45,262 bases of DNA from Lingula anatina (GCF_001039355.2 NW_019775784.1:2000-47261), one strand, 5' to 3'; numbered from the stretch's first letter, positions 1 to 10,630 are shown. Notes: generated by a model not told the origin, from the letters alone. A program made the numbers and translations.

Positions 1-468
1 CCCCCCCCCCAAAAAAAAAAAAAAAAGTGGTTCTGATATTTAAAAATGCTGTGGGTTGATACATACATTAGCGTGTAGGGTTGGCAGATTTTGTTTTGGA
101 AAAAAATTCCATCGTCTTTTTTTTTTTTCACTTCCGTCACTGGAACTTTACATGTAGGCCTATATATGCCTCAAGAAATTCGAAAAAATTCTAAATTTTT
201 TACTTCCATAAAGGAGTCCATATTTGTGCATCATAAAATTCGCAAAGAATTTTCTTAACCGATTTAATATTTAATCTGATTTTATTATGGTAGGGACCTA
301 CTCATATTACTATTAGGATAACCAGACGTTATTTTTAGATTTCGCGAAGGTGTTTAGAAGCTACCTAGGTCAAAGAGAAAAAGGGGAATCCCCTACTCGT
401 GCAGGAAAAATACGTTTACTTTTAATATATAGATAGATAGATAGATATGACGCATTGCTAATTTTAAA
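1..468 (+). promoter_or_regulatory. 5' flank of TRIM-NHL gene 1
   Basis: No coding region is seen. The stretch aligns with the DNA upstream of the other exon 1 copies (it shares the 'taaccgatttaatatttgat' area and the 'aggggaatc' area). It lacks the block of about 435 bp that sits upstream of exon 1 in genes 2-4. At 315-328 there is a single AGGATAACCAGACG where those genes have two copies of AGGATAAACAGACA, so this is the empty site. A short AGAT microsatellite (about 429-447) lies just before the ATG. Promoter role is inferred from position only; no clear TATA box is evident. Confidence 0.45.
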
Positions 469-637
469 ATGGCGACCGCTTCAATTGGAGATGAAGACAA
501 AAGTTTGAGGGCAAAGATTCGAGAAAATTTCACCAACTGCTCCATCTGCCTTAAAGTTTTTGAAGATCCCACAGTTCTCCCCTGTCTCCACACCTATAAG
601 CGATGTCTGACCAACTGTATCCCCGATAATACACCAG
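469..637 (+). CDS. TRIM-NHL gene 1, exon 1 (N-terminus and RING part 1, one zinc ligand lost)
   Basis: First coding exon: 56 codons plus one base. It begins with a good initiation context (aaaATGG) and ends at CCAG|GTAGGG, a phase-1 donor. It encodes MATASIGDEDKS... followed by the first part of a C3HC4 RING: C24, C27, C39, H41 and C46. In genes 2, 3 and 4 the sequence after the histidine is TYCKRC. Here a 3-bp in-frame loss gives TYKRC, removing the fifth ligand (Cys44 of the paralogs). A Tyr-to-Cys change four residues later (TNCIP versus ASYIP) supplies an extra Cys at position 50, which may or may not compensate. The RING should bind E2 enzymes in ubiquitin transfer, so this copy may be impaired. 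Joined to exon 2, the product is 655 aa. Confidence 0.85.
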
Positions 638-1317
638 GTAGGGCGTGTTGTCACCCAAATTTAACCAGGGAGTAGATTCATTTTTGTTAAGAACATGCAC
701 TGTCCCTATCCTATATTACATGAGTGACCGACTACGTCCCTGATAATTCACAAAATGCGACATGTGACATGTTAGAATTGAAATACATGAACTCGTGGCA
801 CTTTTGTACATTAATATAAAATACTGTGCTAACACTGTAAAACATTTCATAAATGATAAATTAATGTTGGACGGTAATTGTACATTTTGGTTTATAATGA
901 CGTGTTTAAGCCACAAATAATGCTTCAAATTCAAAAGTAATTTCTTCACGTTCATCAAGTAAAGAACGTCTTTTCTTTCCTATATCAGTATTTCTTATCT
1001 AATATGTTTGTTTCCCCCATTTTCGAAAATTATCAATGTCCCTACCCCTCTCTTTAAATGTAATTAGCCCGTCTTTTAATGCATTATCATATTAAAATTG
1101 CAGTCAGTTGAATTCATATTCATTTTATCGACCAAAAAAATTTTTTGTGAAAAAGTTTGAAATCAAACATACAATGTTAATGATTTACTATTCTCATTAA
1201 ACAAAAAAATGTAAAGAATAACATATGACAGAAACTCGGATATATGAAGTACATATAACCAAGCTTTTTCTAAAGAAAATCAGTAAACTGAAGTGTGTAA
1301 ATTATTTTCAATTCCAG
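638..1317 (+). other. Intron 1 of gene 1 (680 bp, compact form)
   Basis: Phase-1 intron with donor GTAGGG and acceptor AATTCCAG. It interrupts the RING between ligands 6 and 7. It aligns with the two ends of the much longer introns of genes 2 and 3 but contains none of their insertions. At AACATG (about 686-691) it is the empty site for the foldback-like element. At about 820-826 (ataaaata) it is the empty site for the TA-flanked 3-kb element. It is therefore the best reference for the ancestral intron. Confidence 0.8.
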
Positions 1318-3116
1318 GAAACAAGTTCCTGTGTCCCTTGTGCCAGAAAGAGACAAAAATTCCTGAAGATGGAGTTGAAGGCTTCCTCCATAACTACTTT
1401 ATTGACAGCCTCCAGGACACTGTGCTCACACCTACCAGGAAGAAGAAATGTGGTGCCTGTGCCGTAGAGGGTGAAGATGTTGAGGCAGTGTCCAAATGTC
1501 TCAACTGCAGCGAGTACCTCTGTAGTCCTTGTGCCAAGTATCATACCCGTTTCAAAATGTTAATCAACCACAAGGTCTACACATTCGAGCAGCTACACAG
1601 TGTAGAACACCGACAAGAGGTCCAGGAATTCCAGCTTGTTTTCTGTCCTGAGCACAAAGCAGAAGCCATCAGGTATTTCTGTCTTAAGTGCCAGATACCC
1701 ATATGCCGTGACTGCAAGGTCCTCACTCATGATGAGCACAAGTGCACATCCCTGGATACTGCCATCGAAACAGTGAAGCCTAAACTGGCGTCCATGCTGG
1801 AGAAGTTAGACGACAAGATCAGCGTACAAGAAAACGAGTTAATCATCCTGCGGGGCGTGCTCAGGGACCACGATACAAACACCAGCTCTGTGATGAAGGA
1901 CATCTCAGACCACAGCCGCCATCTTCAGCAACAGATTCAGCAGCAGGAGAAAAAGCTTCTCCAAGAAGTTCAGCAAGTCAGCGAGGCTCATAAGAAGAAC
2001 ATCACCTTGTACTTGGAGAGTTGTGAGGTCACCACGTCAACCATGAAGAACACCTCAGATCTAGTCGATAGCATCCTGTCCCGTGGTACTCCAGCCGAGA
2101 TCCTCATTCTACAGCAGCAAGTAGGAGACAGGTTACAGGAGCTCCTGCTGCCATCTGGTGGCGGTGATATCCCACAGCACCTCAGCCTACAGCTACAGAC
2201 CAACAATGATGTTGACAGAGAAGTGAACAAGGGGACAGGACTTGGAAAGATACAACAAGACAGACAAGATATTAAAGGCATTAATTCACGTGGACCATTG
2301 ATTGGAACACGGAAGGCACAGATCAAAGATAAACCACACTTGGTTAGTCAGTTTGATTCAAACTGTATCAATCCATATAGTCTTACCACCTGTTCCAAGC
2401 CGCAGCTCGGATACCTGGTGGTGGGTTATGATAACAACAAAGTGTGTAGATTCAGCTCAGATGGACAATTCCTTTTGCAGCAATTCAAGGCTGGTAGCAG
2501 GTCACTGGGCAACCCTTTTGGTGTAGCAGTACTACCTGATGGTACCATAGTGGTCTCTGAACATGGCAGAAATAAACTTATGTTCATGTCACAGGACTTT
2601 AATCTCACTAAAGAAGTGGATATCAAAGGTCCTGAGGGTTTACATGTTACCAACTCCAATACCATTCTGCTTGCTCAGCCTGATTTGAAGCAAGTGAGCA
2701 TTGTCAACATTCACGGTGCCACAGATCGTACCATAAAACACAGTAGCTTTCAGCAGCCTTGGTATGTGACAGTTCTTAACAATGGGAACATCGTGGTTTC
2801 TGATTTAAAAGCTAAAGCCGTCTTCATCCTGAGTCCCACTGGGTCACTGCTCCACACTTACACTGGCTCTGGACAGAATCAACTCTGTGATCCATGCGGT
2901 GTCTGTGTTGACCAGTATGATAACATTATGGTTGCTGACTACAGCACCAACATAATTCAAATCATATCAGATGATGGTAACTTTGTCCAGTTCTTAGCAA
3001 CTGAAGATGATGGACTGCAAAATCCTCTTGGTTTAACCATCAACCATGATGGTGATTTAGTAGTGTCTCAGTACAGAGGGGAGATCAAGGTGTTTAGGTA
3101 CATGGATTCAGAGTAG
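1318..3116 (+). CDS. TRIM-NHL gene 1, exon 2 (RING end, B-boxes, coiled coil, NHL)
   Basis: Large 3' exon opening after TTCCAG; the split codon G|GA joins exon 1 to NKFLCPLCQKE, which gives the last RING cysteines (C62, C65). Next comes B-box 1 (CGAC..CLNC..C..C..H..H, about residues 101-141), then B-box 2 (FCPEH..FCLKCQIPICRDC..HDEH, about 165-197). A Gln/Glu/Leu-rich coiled coil follows (about 208-340, with HLQQQIQQQEKKLLQEVQQV), then a linker, then an NHL-type six-blade propeller (about 410-653; recurrent 'G(V/L)xVxxxGxIxVSDxxxxxVxIxSxxG' units ending FRYMDSE). No filamin domain is present, unlike vertebrate TRIM2/3/71. TRIM-NHL proteins are RING E3 ligases and adaptors that use the coiled coil to dimerise and the propeller to bind RNA or protein. 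The substrate here is unknown. The frame is intact. Confidence 0.92.
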
Positions 3117-3125
3117 ATGCAAATG

Positions 3126-3131
3126 AATAAA
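3126..3131 (+). promoter_or_regulatory. Poly(A) signal of gene 1
   Basis: AATAAA starts only 10 nt after the stop codon, implying a very short 3' UTR. The same arrangement is conserved after the other exon 2 copies, including the pseudogene. Confidence 0.6.
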
Positions 3132-4774
3132 ACTGTCCGGTAGAGATTGATCAATTTTGAAAAGGAGCAAAAGTGCCTTACTACCTATGATTACGATTAT
3201 GATTGACCTATTTTTTTTTAAACCGAATTTCACTAAAGTTGAGGGGTAGCCTCATGGTAGCAGTATAAAAATTGTTCAAGATATTTCTAGCTGCCAGGTA
3301 GTAATCATCTTTAGTTTAAATATGACTTGGGACAAGGATGCAGGATGTGATACATGTACGTGTGTTTATTTGTTTGTAAGATACTGAAATTAAATGATGA
3401 ACTAAAAATAGTTGCTGTCATTAAATCACCAATATATATCCAGTGCATGCTGTAGTAAATTTAGAAAGGGATTCTATTTTGTTCAAGATAATCACCTTCA
3501 CTAGTAATGTAATATATCTGACATTTCTAATCTTACGTAATTTTAAGCTATTACATACTATATGTAAATAAGCTATATTTAAGCTACAACAAAACGCATA
3601 TCGATTTTTGAATTTTTTTTTTCTCGTTTTACAATTTATGGACTTTAAATAAATCTGTTAAACACAGCAATTTTGTATCGAAAATGCTTATTAAAATTAT
3701 TCAAAAACGCCATCTCTTTTTATTTTCACTGTTAGGCAATAGTCTACATCAGTAATTATATCAAAGGGCAATTAACATTCAGCGGTGCCGGGAGGAGAGT
3801 GAGATACGCACAACCTCTGTTCCCTTCTACTTCAGAAAACCAGAGTTCTCAGACCAAAGAGAGAGAAACCACCGTTCGGTTCCAGCTGAAAAAGTCATAG
3901 TTATTTTATTGAAGTTTTCAGAAGACTATATAATACAACTGAAGTATAAACATAATTCTGTCACATATGCCATTTCTTTTTGCGTGTGAGAAAAACTGGA
4001 AGGCAACCCTACCACGCTCTCAAATATAAACACACATTTTGATGTTTTTTAAAAAGTACGCGAGGAAATCACCTCCACAGTGACTCATCTTACACCCAAA
4101 TCTTTACTCTGTCACAATTACATGCAATATCAACAATGATATACACCCAAACATTACTTTATGGGTACTACATGAAGAAGTTTGTTTCGAAGTGTACCAG
4201 TTTAACTGTCCTGGAACCATGGAGAATAAAAAATAACTCCTCATCTAACCCCAAAAAAGAACATTACCGTCACAAATGGAAAACTTTCAGCTGCGGAAGT
4301 GTATTACTCAGTTTGAAAATTCTATCAACACTGCTTTTTTTTCTTAACTTATAATTTCGTGAAAAAACTCACAATTTTCTGTATAGAGCGATCAATTATT
4401 TATGTGCGATTTTAGTTTGTCACTGTATATTTAAAAGAAGGATAAAATCGGCATGCTGACAACAAACAAGCACAAAGTGAACTATATTCGTGGTGCAAAA
4501 TTATTTCAGAAATGTCTACTTACACATGACAACCCTGTTGCCTATTGCACCAAGTGCTTGGACAAGACTAACCTTTTTTCGGACGATTTTTCTGGGGAAC
4601 ATACGTTTCATTTTAGCCATGACGCAAACCCCCCTGAGTTACAGTTTAAAATATTACTAAGAAGTCCTTATGTCAGCTTTTATTTACCATGAATGAATCA
4701 ATAAAACATATTTGGAACATGATACAAGAAAATAAAAAAATATATATCACCAGAAACAACTAGGTACGAAAAAG

Positions 4775-4776
<2 letters not shown>
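3132..4776. other. Conserved 3' flank of unit 1, non-coding
   Basis: AT-rich DNA without a convincing ORF. It is a paralogous block, recurring after every exon 2 copy (about 18259-19890, 31180-32880, 35140-36550). Shared landmarks are 'gcggtgccgggaggagagtg' (here and in unit 3 only), 'tttcagctgcggaagtgt' and 'caccaagtgcttggacaag'. The predicted peptides in it are short and not conserved in frame between copies, so I treat it as intergenic. Confidence 0.6.

Positions 4777-4811
<35 letters not shown>
4777..4811. repeat. A35 homopolymer
   Basis: Uninterrupted run of A. The corresponding places in the other units have shorter, interrupted A tracts (about 19885, 32877 and 36549), so length is variable. 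It is likely a slippage tract; a retroposon tail is possible but no target duplication is seen. Confidence 0.8.
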
Positions 4812-4814
<3 letters not shown>

Positions 4815-4879
4815 TGCCGCTTGATTATCGATTAGACACTGAATAGATTCCCCGCGGGAATTACGCAGCAAGCATTCAG

Positions 4880-5225
4880 GTTGGCCGGCCATATTTGATC
4901 CTCGGATTTGTAAGTCCGCTCTTAGAGCGCAACAAGTTAATCTGCAGACTAACAGATCTTCGGAATAAATATGGCCGACTCGCTTAACTCGCTTAAAAGT
5001 AATGATACTAATCCCCTAGGTCTACTGCCTCCCCACGCGCCGTCGCTGTCTAGCAATTAAACCTCTGAGCCGAGATTTAGTCTATTAATGGCGCTTGTGG
5101 AGGCGGAGAGACCATCGGGGAATTAAGCAACTTGTTTTTAAGCAGGGTCGGCCATATTTAGTAGGCGGATAAGTTAGTCCACTGATGATCTGTTCTGAAT
5201 GTGCTCTTAGTTGCAAATTTTATCA
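4880..5225. repeat. Imperfect inverted repeat around GGCCATATTT (unit 1)
   Basis: The left arm (about 4915-4990, containing gactaacagatct and aaatatggccgactc) is roughly the reverse complement of the right arm (about 5140-5220, containing gggtcggccatattta, gttagtccac and gatctgttc). The spacer is about 150 bp. A small perfect palindrome GCTCTTAGAGC sits at about 4918-4928. Homologous regions follow at about 19965-20300 and 36620-36970; in unit 3 only the left arm remains (about 32960-33143). Function unknown; a decayed TIR element or a structured locus are both possible. Confidence 0.5.
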
Positions 5226-5342
5226 GCATTTTTAGAGTACCTTTTATACACTCTTTCATTTGATAGGAGAATGCTGCATGTGGCGATACAGAAAGAAAAA
5301 TGATTCAAAACTATCACTTGTACCCCCCCCCCAATTCCATGT

Positions 5343-5744
5343 CGTCAGAAAATGAAAAAACGGCCGTTTTTCATTTCCATTTGATAGAAATGGCCAACGA
5401 AACTCAATTTTCGTTTTTCTATTTAAAATGAAAAATGGAAAAACGCGAATTGCCCTCGTTTTCTATGTTTTACCATAAAATGCAAAATACAACATCAACA
5501 GATCCCCGATGTGATAGAAAATATGAATATCGACCGTTTGCGTGCTTACTTATGTTTAAAAGGTGAAATAAATTATAAAATACCCTTTTATCTCTGTCTT
5601 TGAGGAAATGACAGGAAGTGTTCATTATTCAATTTTCGATTCAAATAGTAAAACGGATGTCCGTTCGTTTTTCTGATTTTCATTTTATGAATGAAAATGG
5701 AAAAACGGACGTGGATGTTTCGATATTCCATTTCTTCACAGGAG
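5343..5744. mobile_element. Hairpin-rich TIR element, 5' part (unit 1 copy)
   Basis: Begins with CGTCAGAAAATGAAAAAACG, the left TIR of the complete copy at 20436-20972. The right end is missing because the sequence jumps to 'atgttagcacctcgc'. The interior holds serial hairpins that share the core CGTTTTTC/GAAAAACG: about 5350-5376 (centred on CGGCCG), 5405-5452 and 5662-5711. Confidence 0.6.
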
Positions 5745-6519
5745 ATGTTAGCACCTCGCAAAAAATAAAATTTCTTGTCAAAATGATGAAAGTGACGATC
5801 TCAAAAAGATGTTAGCACCTGCTAAAATTTTTTTTCTGATCAAAATGATACTTTCATCTTTTTCGTACAAACTGCTTTCCATAAATATTCGGTAAAATTG
5901 TATTGAAATACAGATGATAGCATTTGAAATTTGAAACGTGAATTTTGTGTATTCCTTCATTTTAACTAGACTTGACACAAGTTTGCCCTTGGTTCTTGGA
6001 AACATTGTGTGCTTTTCATTTTAGGCGCGTGTAGTATTTTGACATCTTCATTCATTCCGTAAGATACACAAATGTGCAAAGCGAACGTTGATTTCCAGTA
6101 ATGCAAATAAACCACGCCTAATAGTTTCTTATACGATAAAAAAAAATCAAGATACCACGCCAAGTCTTAAACCAAATTCATCTCATGTTAAAATTGCACC
6201 TTTTGGTCGTAAATTGTCTTATTTGTCTGTCTCTCCAGTTCATAAAGGTCCGATAAATAACGTAGTGCTGGGCGCGTTTTGCATAACCATCACTCTTACT
6301 TCTATGTAGTACAGATGTATACATGTAGCTACGAGCGCATTTGCACACTTACATGTATTAAATGAGACTGCTAATGTATATTTATAGCCAGAAACAAAGA
6401 AGAAAAATCTGTCCGTATATCATTTTTTCGGTAAATATGAAAAATATCCTTTGGTATTTCTCTAAGTTACTGTGTTCTATTTGATAATATATAGTCGTGT
6501 CAGACAGTCTCCTGATTCG
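5745..6519. other. Conserved downstream DNA, no gene seen
   Basis: Non-coding sequence shared with about 21345-22668 and 37475-38244. It contains a local duplication of 'atgatgaaagtgacgatctc' and 'gatgttagcacct'. Unit 2 has a 603-bp MITE inserted within it; unit 1 shows the empty site (gtgtattccttcatt at about 5946-5960). Confidence 0.55.
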
Positions 6520-6810
6520 CTATTTGGCAGTGCCATGGAAGTTTTGGACATCACTGGGATGATGCAGGGGGAAAGATCAAGACGACACTGATTCCAGCAA
6601 GACAAGGTCACCCCCAACACATCAAATGACTCCCTAGCCTGACTGAGAGAGCGATTTCAGGAGTAATTGATCAGCAGTGAGACATTGAGTGGGCACTGCA
6701 TTCACCGGACTTGAGCCCGCGCAGATTTTTATCTGTTGAGTTATCTCAAGGATAATTTGTACCAGAACAACCCTTAAAAGATCAGTGAGCTGAGGGCAGC
6801 AATCACAAAC
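6520..6810 (+). pseudogene. Relic of a Tc1/mariner-type transposase (DDE domain), unit 1
   Basis: Reading the + strand across stops and a frameshift gives FQQDKVTPNTSNDSLA, LRERFQE, then a 'DLSP'-like stretch, LSYLKDNLYQNNP and ISELRAAIT. This order (QQD...H/NTS...WLRERF...EW..HSPDLSP.DF...YLKD.VY) is the C-terminal part of the DDE transposases of the IS630-Tc1-mariner superfamily. The first Asp is that of QQD. There are in-frame stops (TGA after DSLA, TAA after RFQE), and bases are missing before the EWALHSPDL segment compared with the other units. No TIRs were found. This is the longest of three copies and retains the YLKDNLY segment deleted in the others. Confidence 0.75.
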
Positions 6811-7297
6811 ACACACACAAAAAAAAAAATCAGGGAAGTAGCGAAGGAGGAATGTGAGAGATCTTTTTTCTTTCTTTCTTCTTTTTCTTTATTTTTTTTT
6901 TCTATTTTTTTTTTTTTTTTGGGGGGGGGGGGGGGGGAGGGGAGATGTCACCCTGCAGTTTTAGCTGCGGAATTTAGGGCAGCCAATATGTAGTTTTGCC
7001 ACTATGACCAACACAATAGTTTTTAATCAAATAGATCGATGATAGGCTGCAAAGAGAACCCCGGAATTCAGCATTAAAAGTTTTAAACAAACCTTGAACG
7101 GAATACAGTATACAGATCGCTTTTAAAATTCCGTTAACAAATGTCTTGATCTACCGAGGAACCTTAAAACAAATAAAACGCTTCTCATAATACTACAATA
7201 TTCTTACGTAATATTGGAGTACCTATACCTACTGAATTATTCTTTTGATGTTTTCAATATGAAACCTGGCTCTAATATACAAAATTGCAATGGATTG
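6811..7297. other. Non-coding spacer with T/G homopolymer tract
   Basis: Contains a CT/T-rich stretch and a T-run followed by a G-run (about 6861-6942), a likely slippage-prone tract. The rest is shared with the corresponding 3' flank of units 2 and 4 (about 23100-23386 and 38690-38970). No gene seen. Confidence 0.6.
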
Positions 7298-7538
7298 CAG
7301 AGGCGGATTTAGGGGATCAAGGGGTCCTAACCCCCCCCCCCCCCTTCGCTTTCTGAAAAAAAAAACACACCAATGGTCCGCTCTTGAAATTAGAATTTTG
7401 ACTAGCTAAATCAGTTCTTAACCGAACCAAATGGCACTGTTCGCCCTCAGCGGGCCCTAAACCCCACGCCAAGGAGGGGGGTGGGGGTCGACTTCGCATC
7501 CGCGGACCCCCCTTCATGTTATCCTGGATCCGCCCCTG
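7298..7538. mobile_element. hAT-like MITE, CAGAGGCGGAT...ATCCGCCCCTG, unit 1 copy
   Basis: 241-bp element. The left end CAGAGGCGGATTTAGG and the right end CCTGGATCCGCCCCTG are imperfect inverted repeats. The flanking GATTG at 7293-7297 and 7539-7543 is a 5-bp target duplication. It has no coding capacity and contains C-run and G-run tracts that vary between copies (23387-23637 and 38971-39220). CAGRG termini suggest a hAT-type origin. The short duplication is atypical for classical hAT elements (8 bp), so the superfamily is tentative. Confidence 0.7.
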
Positions 7539-7729
7539 GATTGTTTTATAAAGTGGCATTTAGGGTAGGCAGCTCTCGTTTTGAAGCGATTCCATCATAA
7601 TCTGTCATTTTTACTTCCGTCACAGCGACTGTATGTGCCTCATGAAATTCGAAAAAAAATCTTAACCGATTTAATATTTGATCGGATTTTTATTATGGTA
7701 CTCAAGTGTGGTATAAGGATAAACAGACA

Positions 7730-8120
7730 GGTATGGTAAGCTCTAAAAAAAGGCGCAAATTCCCTTAGAAAACGAATTTCACCCGGGTAAACTGCATTTT
7801 TTCTGGAACTAATTATACCAGTCCATTTTTGTTCTAAATCATCAATCCTAACTACCCAAGAGCACTTTCACTATTAGAGTTTCTTACGATACTATAATAC
7901 TAAGATACTATGATCAGAATTCAACAGAAGTAGGCCTAAACGGATTCAAGTTCAGTCCGAATGCGGTGTCAAAAGAGGAAAACTGACTTCCCACGCCTGT
8001 GAAAAAAAAAAGAAAGGAAAAGTGAGAGAAAGAGGATCAAAGAGTATTGTTTTCATTTGGTGGTTAATCAGCTAGCTGGACCAAGCTGAAAAGACCTAAT
8101 TGTTTACTTGTACTTCAAAC
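7730..8120. repeat. Block R (5' part) upstream of gene 2 exon 1, interrupted by a transposon
   Basis: Starts GGTATGGTAAGCTC. This block of about 435 bp is present twice in each of units 2-4, once upstream of exon 1 and once inside the foldback element of intron 1. Here it is split by the 2469-bp insertion and resumes at 10590-10630. The upstream copy is bracketed by AGGATAAACAGACA at 7716-7729 and 10631-10644, whereas gene 1 has a single copy and no block. Confidence 0.75.
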
Positions 8121-10589
8121 CAAGAAGTTATAAAGACAAGGAGTAGAAACGGGACATCAATTATCTCTCTCGTCCAATCAGATCGCAGCGTTCTTTTCAA
8201 AGCGGCGTCCTTTGAAATTGGATCCTCGTAACTGGTCTAATCCTCCGCGTGGCTCAAGACGGAGAGGATGAACTAGTGCGTGTACTTCTTGATTTATTCA
8301 TGTTTAATGCGAATATTTGGAAGTTGCACTTAGAAAAACGCCAAGCCGAGCGATATAAAGGTGAGTGAGAGTTGAAAGTATGCTTTGAGCATTGTTTTAT
8401 GTTCAGACGGTGGCTGTCAGTCAAATTTGCCTGTGCAGAAACCAGCGTTAGCTCGAAGATCTGAGGCCGATTCAGCGGGACCTCCATGTTTAGGACTGTT
8501 TTCTTCTAAATTGCGTGATGTATGCACATAATTTATGTTTTTCTGGTTAGTTAAGCACGTGCACCATTACATTACATCATTGTGGTATTACACGAATCAA
8601 TACTTTAGATGAAAAACATCGTTTCAAATAGACAACTTTTCATCAGACTTTTTCAAAATGGCGGGTCCCAAAATTTGTAAGTGACAGTNTTTTATCGGGC
8701 TTTTTCAAAAGTGCTGGACCAAAATTTGATGACAGGGAACTCTCTCGGATTTTTTTTTTCAATTTTTTTTTTTTTTTTGTTGCAATATGATGTTTGAAGA
8801 GTTTTGTTTAGGATATGGAGTTATATTTTGTAATGAATTTCGTACTTATTCATTTCAGGTTGAAGAGAATGCAGGTGAAAGATCTCTAGTTTTGCTGGAA
8901 GATGTAGCCATAATTGAACAGTCAAAATGATTGTTTCCAGCAGCAACTTGATGAGGCACAAGGCTCTGTTTTCTTACCACCACTAACATTAAACTACAGT
9001 GCACAAGAGGTAACCATCGATGGTTTTGGGTATAATTTCAGTCAAGCTTTCAAGTACCTTAATACTTAATCTACAGTTACCAGTTTCCCTATAACAGAGG
9101 TTGTGATTTATTATTTTTAAGATTTTTGGGAATGTTTGTGTGTAAAGTTTTTTTTTATGTATAACTATTAAAACTCTATTTTTTCTAGGCTTGTTCAACA
9201 TGACTGAGACCAGAAATAACCATTTGCCATTCCTTGATCTGCAATTAATATAACAGAAGTTCCTTTCATCTCAAAATGCTGTGTGTCAGTGAGCACCATC
9301 ACACCTTTTGACGAACTTTTTAAGGGATAAAAATATTTTTGAGCTGTGCTGGCTGTTGCTAATGATAACATTTATTGGTAATCAGTGTACTTAAATTTGT
9401 CATATTATCTTAGGTTTGAACCACCAAAAGAATGGTATATGCAGTTAAAAAATACATTGTTTTTAGTTTAATTTGCAAGTTTTTGCACACATGATATGGT
9501 TTGTAGACAAATGTGCTATTTATTAAAGATTAATTAATTCAGATGCAAATATGAACTGATACTGGATCGCAGGTTAATTTGTAAAATTTAATTTTTGGCT
9601 AAAATTGAAGAGTGCTCCAAGTTTTAAAACAGAATTTGGCTTACTGTCTAAAGTATGATATTAAATAATCACCACATCAAAATAAAAACTTACCATTTTT
9701 GCCACATTCATGTATTTTTGCATTGCTTTAATCAATGTTGGGTGTAACAATATTGACATATTTTCATTGCTGGTACTTTGTTTTAGATGTTTTACAAGTT
9801 GCTCAAATGTTGAAATAAAGCAATATCAATCGATAAAAATATTTCTTTCATTTTTTTGTTCTAATGAATTTAAACTATCAGTTTACAATAAGTTGGTCTC
9901 ATGTAATAGACGAAGATATAAACAAAAATATGTATAATGAAATTTTATTAAGAATCGTACGAAGTGCAATAACTTATTTTCATTTCCCCAATTTTCCTGT
10001 GCAAGCTTTTCTCTACCTGGTATATAAGAAATAATGTGCAGAAAAGAAAGAAATGAGAATGGCATACGGAAATTGCAAGTTCTACTGTTTTGTGCACACG
10101 GGTGTGAATTGAATGTGTTATAATGTTATTCCAAGATGAAGGTAAATTTCCTTTACACGCCAAAAAGAATTTAAAATAAAAATGAGACTTCTACAGGTGC
10201 TAATTTTAGCGTTGAAGGTGGGTTTGTGAAATTGTTCTCATACATTCTTGATGTGAAACTAATTTTTGTATAACTGATCGGCTTTAGATCAAACGGAGGT
10301 GTATCTTACATGATTTGAGATTTATTTCCCGAAATGGTTGCGTACAGGCTGGAAATCTCTCTCTACACCTTTTTGTAATCCCACCATGTTTTCTATTTGA
10401 GATTATTAGAGACTTCGCGAGACTTTGTCCCAATTGGCTGAAGCAACCCACGTGGACGGTCTTTTGAATATGTATTAGGCACAAGCTCTCCCCAAGACCA
10501 CAAGCTGGGTAATTATGAGGATTAAGCCCGTTACGATGATAGGATGAAAGGAAACCCCTCGTTTCTACTCCTTCTCTTATAACTTCTTG
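8121..10589. mobile_element. 2469-bp TIR element inserted 5' of gene 2, with 7-bp target duplication
   Basis: The termini are inverted repeats of about 31 bp: left CAAGAAGTTATAAAGACAAG..., and right, read as reverse complement, CAAGAAGTTATAAGAGAAGG..., both continuing into GAGTAGAAACG. TTCAAAC at 8114-8120 and 10590-10596 is a 7-bp target duplication. The uninterrupted site ('tacttcaaacttactc') is seen at 24236, 39800 and 11702. The interior has no long ORF or recognisable transposase. It has plausible splice-like sites (AAAG|GTGAGT near 8360, TTTCAG near 8859, AG|GTAACC near 9009, TTTTCTAG near 9188) and AATAAA signals near 9814, suggesting at most a non-coding or decayed transcript. A short direct repeat surrounds an ambiguous base at 8689. 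Superfamily unassigned; 7-bp duplications occur in the P superfamily. Confidence 0.8.
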
Positions 10590-10630
10590 TTCAAACGTAC
10601 TCTCAGTCACCTTGTGAGCTCTGCAGTATA

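Noticed and set aside
1308-2665. Minus-strand open frames opposite gene 1 exon 2 (and the same opposite genes 2 and 3)
   Set aside because: Antisense shadows of a conserved coding exon; they overlap the TRIM frame and have no domain features.
3780-4020. Possible extra exon downstream of gene 1
   Set aside because: The frame is not preserved in units 2 and 3, and a poly(A) signal lies right after the exon 2 stop.
8254-8487. 77-codon minus-strand frame in the 2.47-kb element
   Set aside because: Low-complexity Ser/Arg end, no homology recognised, and a competing exon-like signal on the other strand.
10284-10610. 108-codon minus-strand frame at the right end of the 2.47-kb element
   Set aside because: Runs through the TIR into host DNA, has no recognisable domain and no counterpart at the left end; probably chance.
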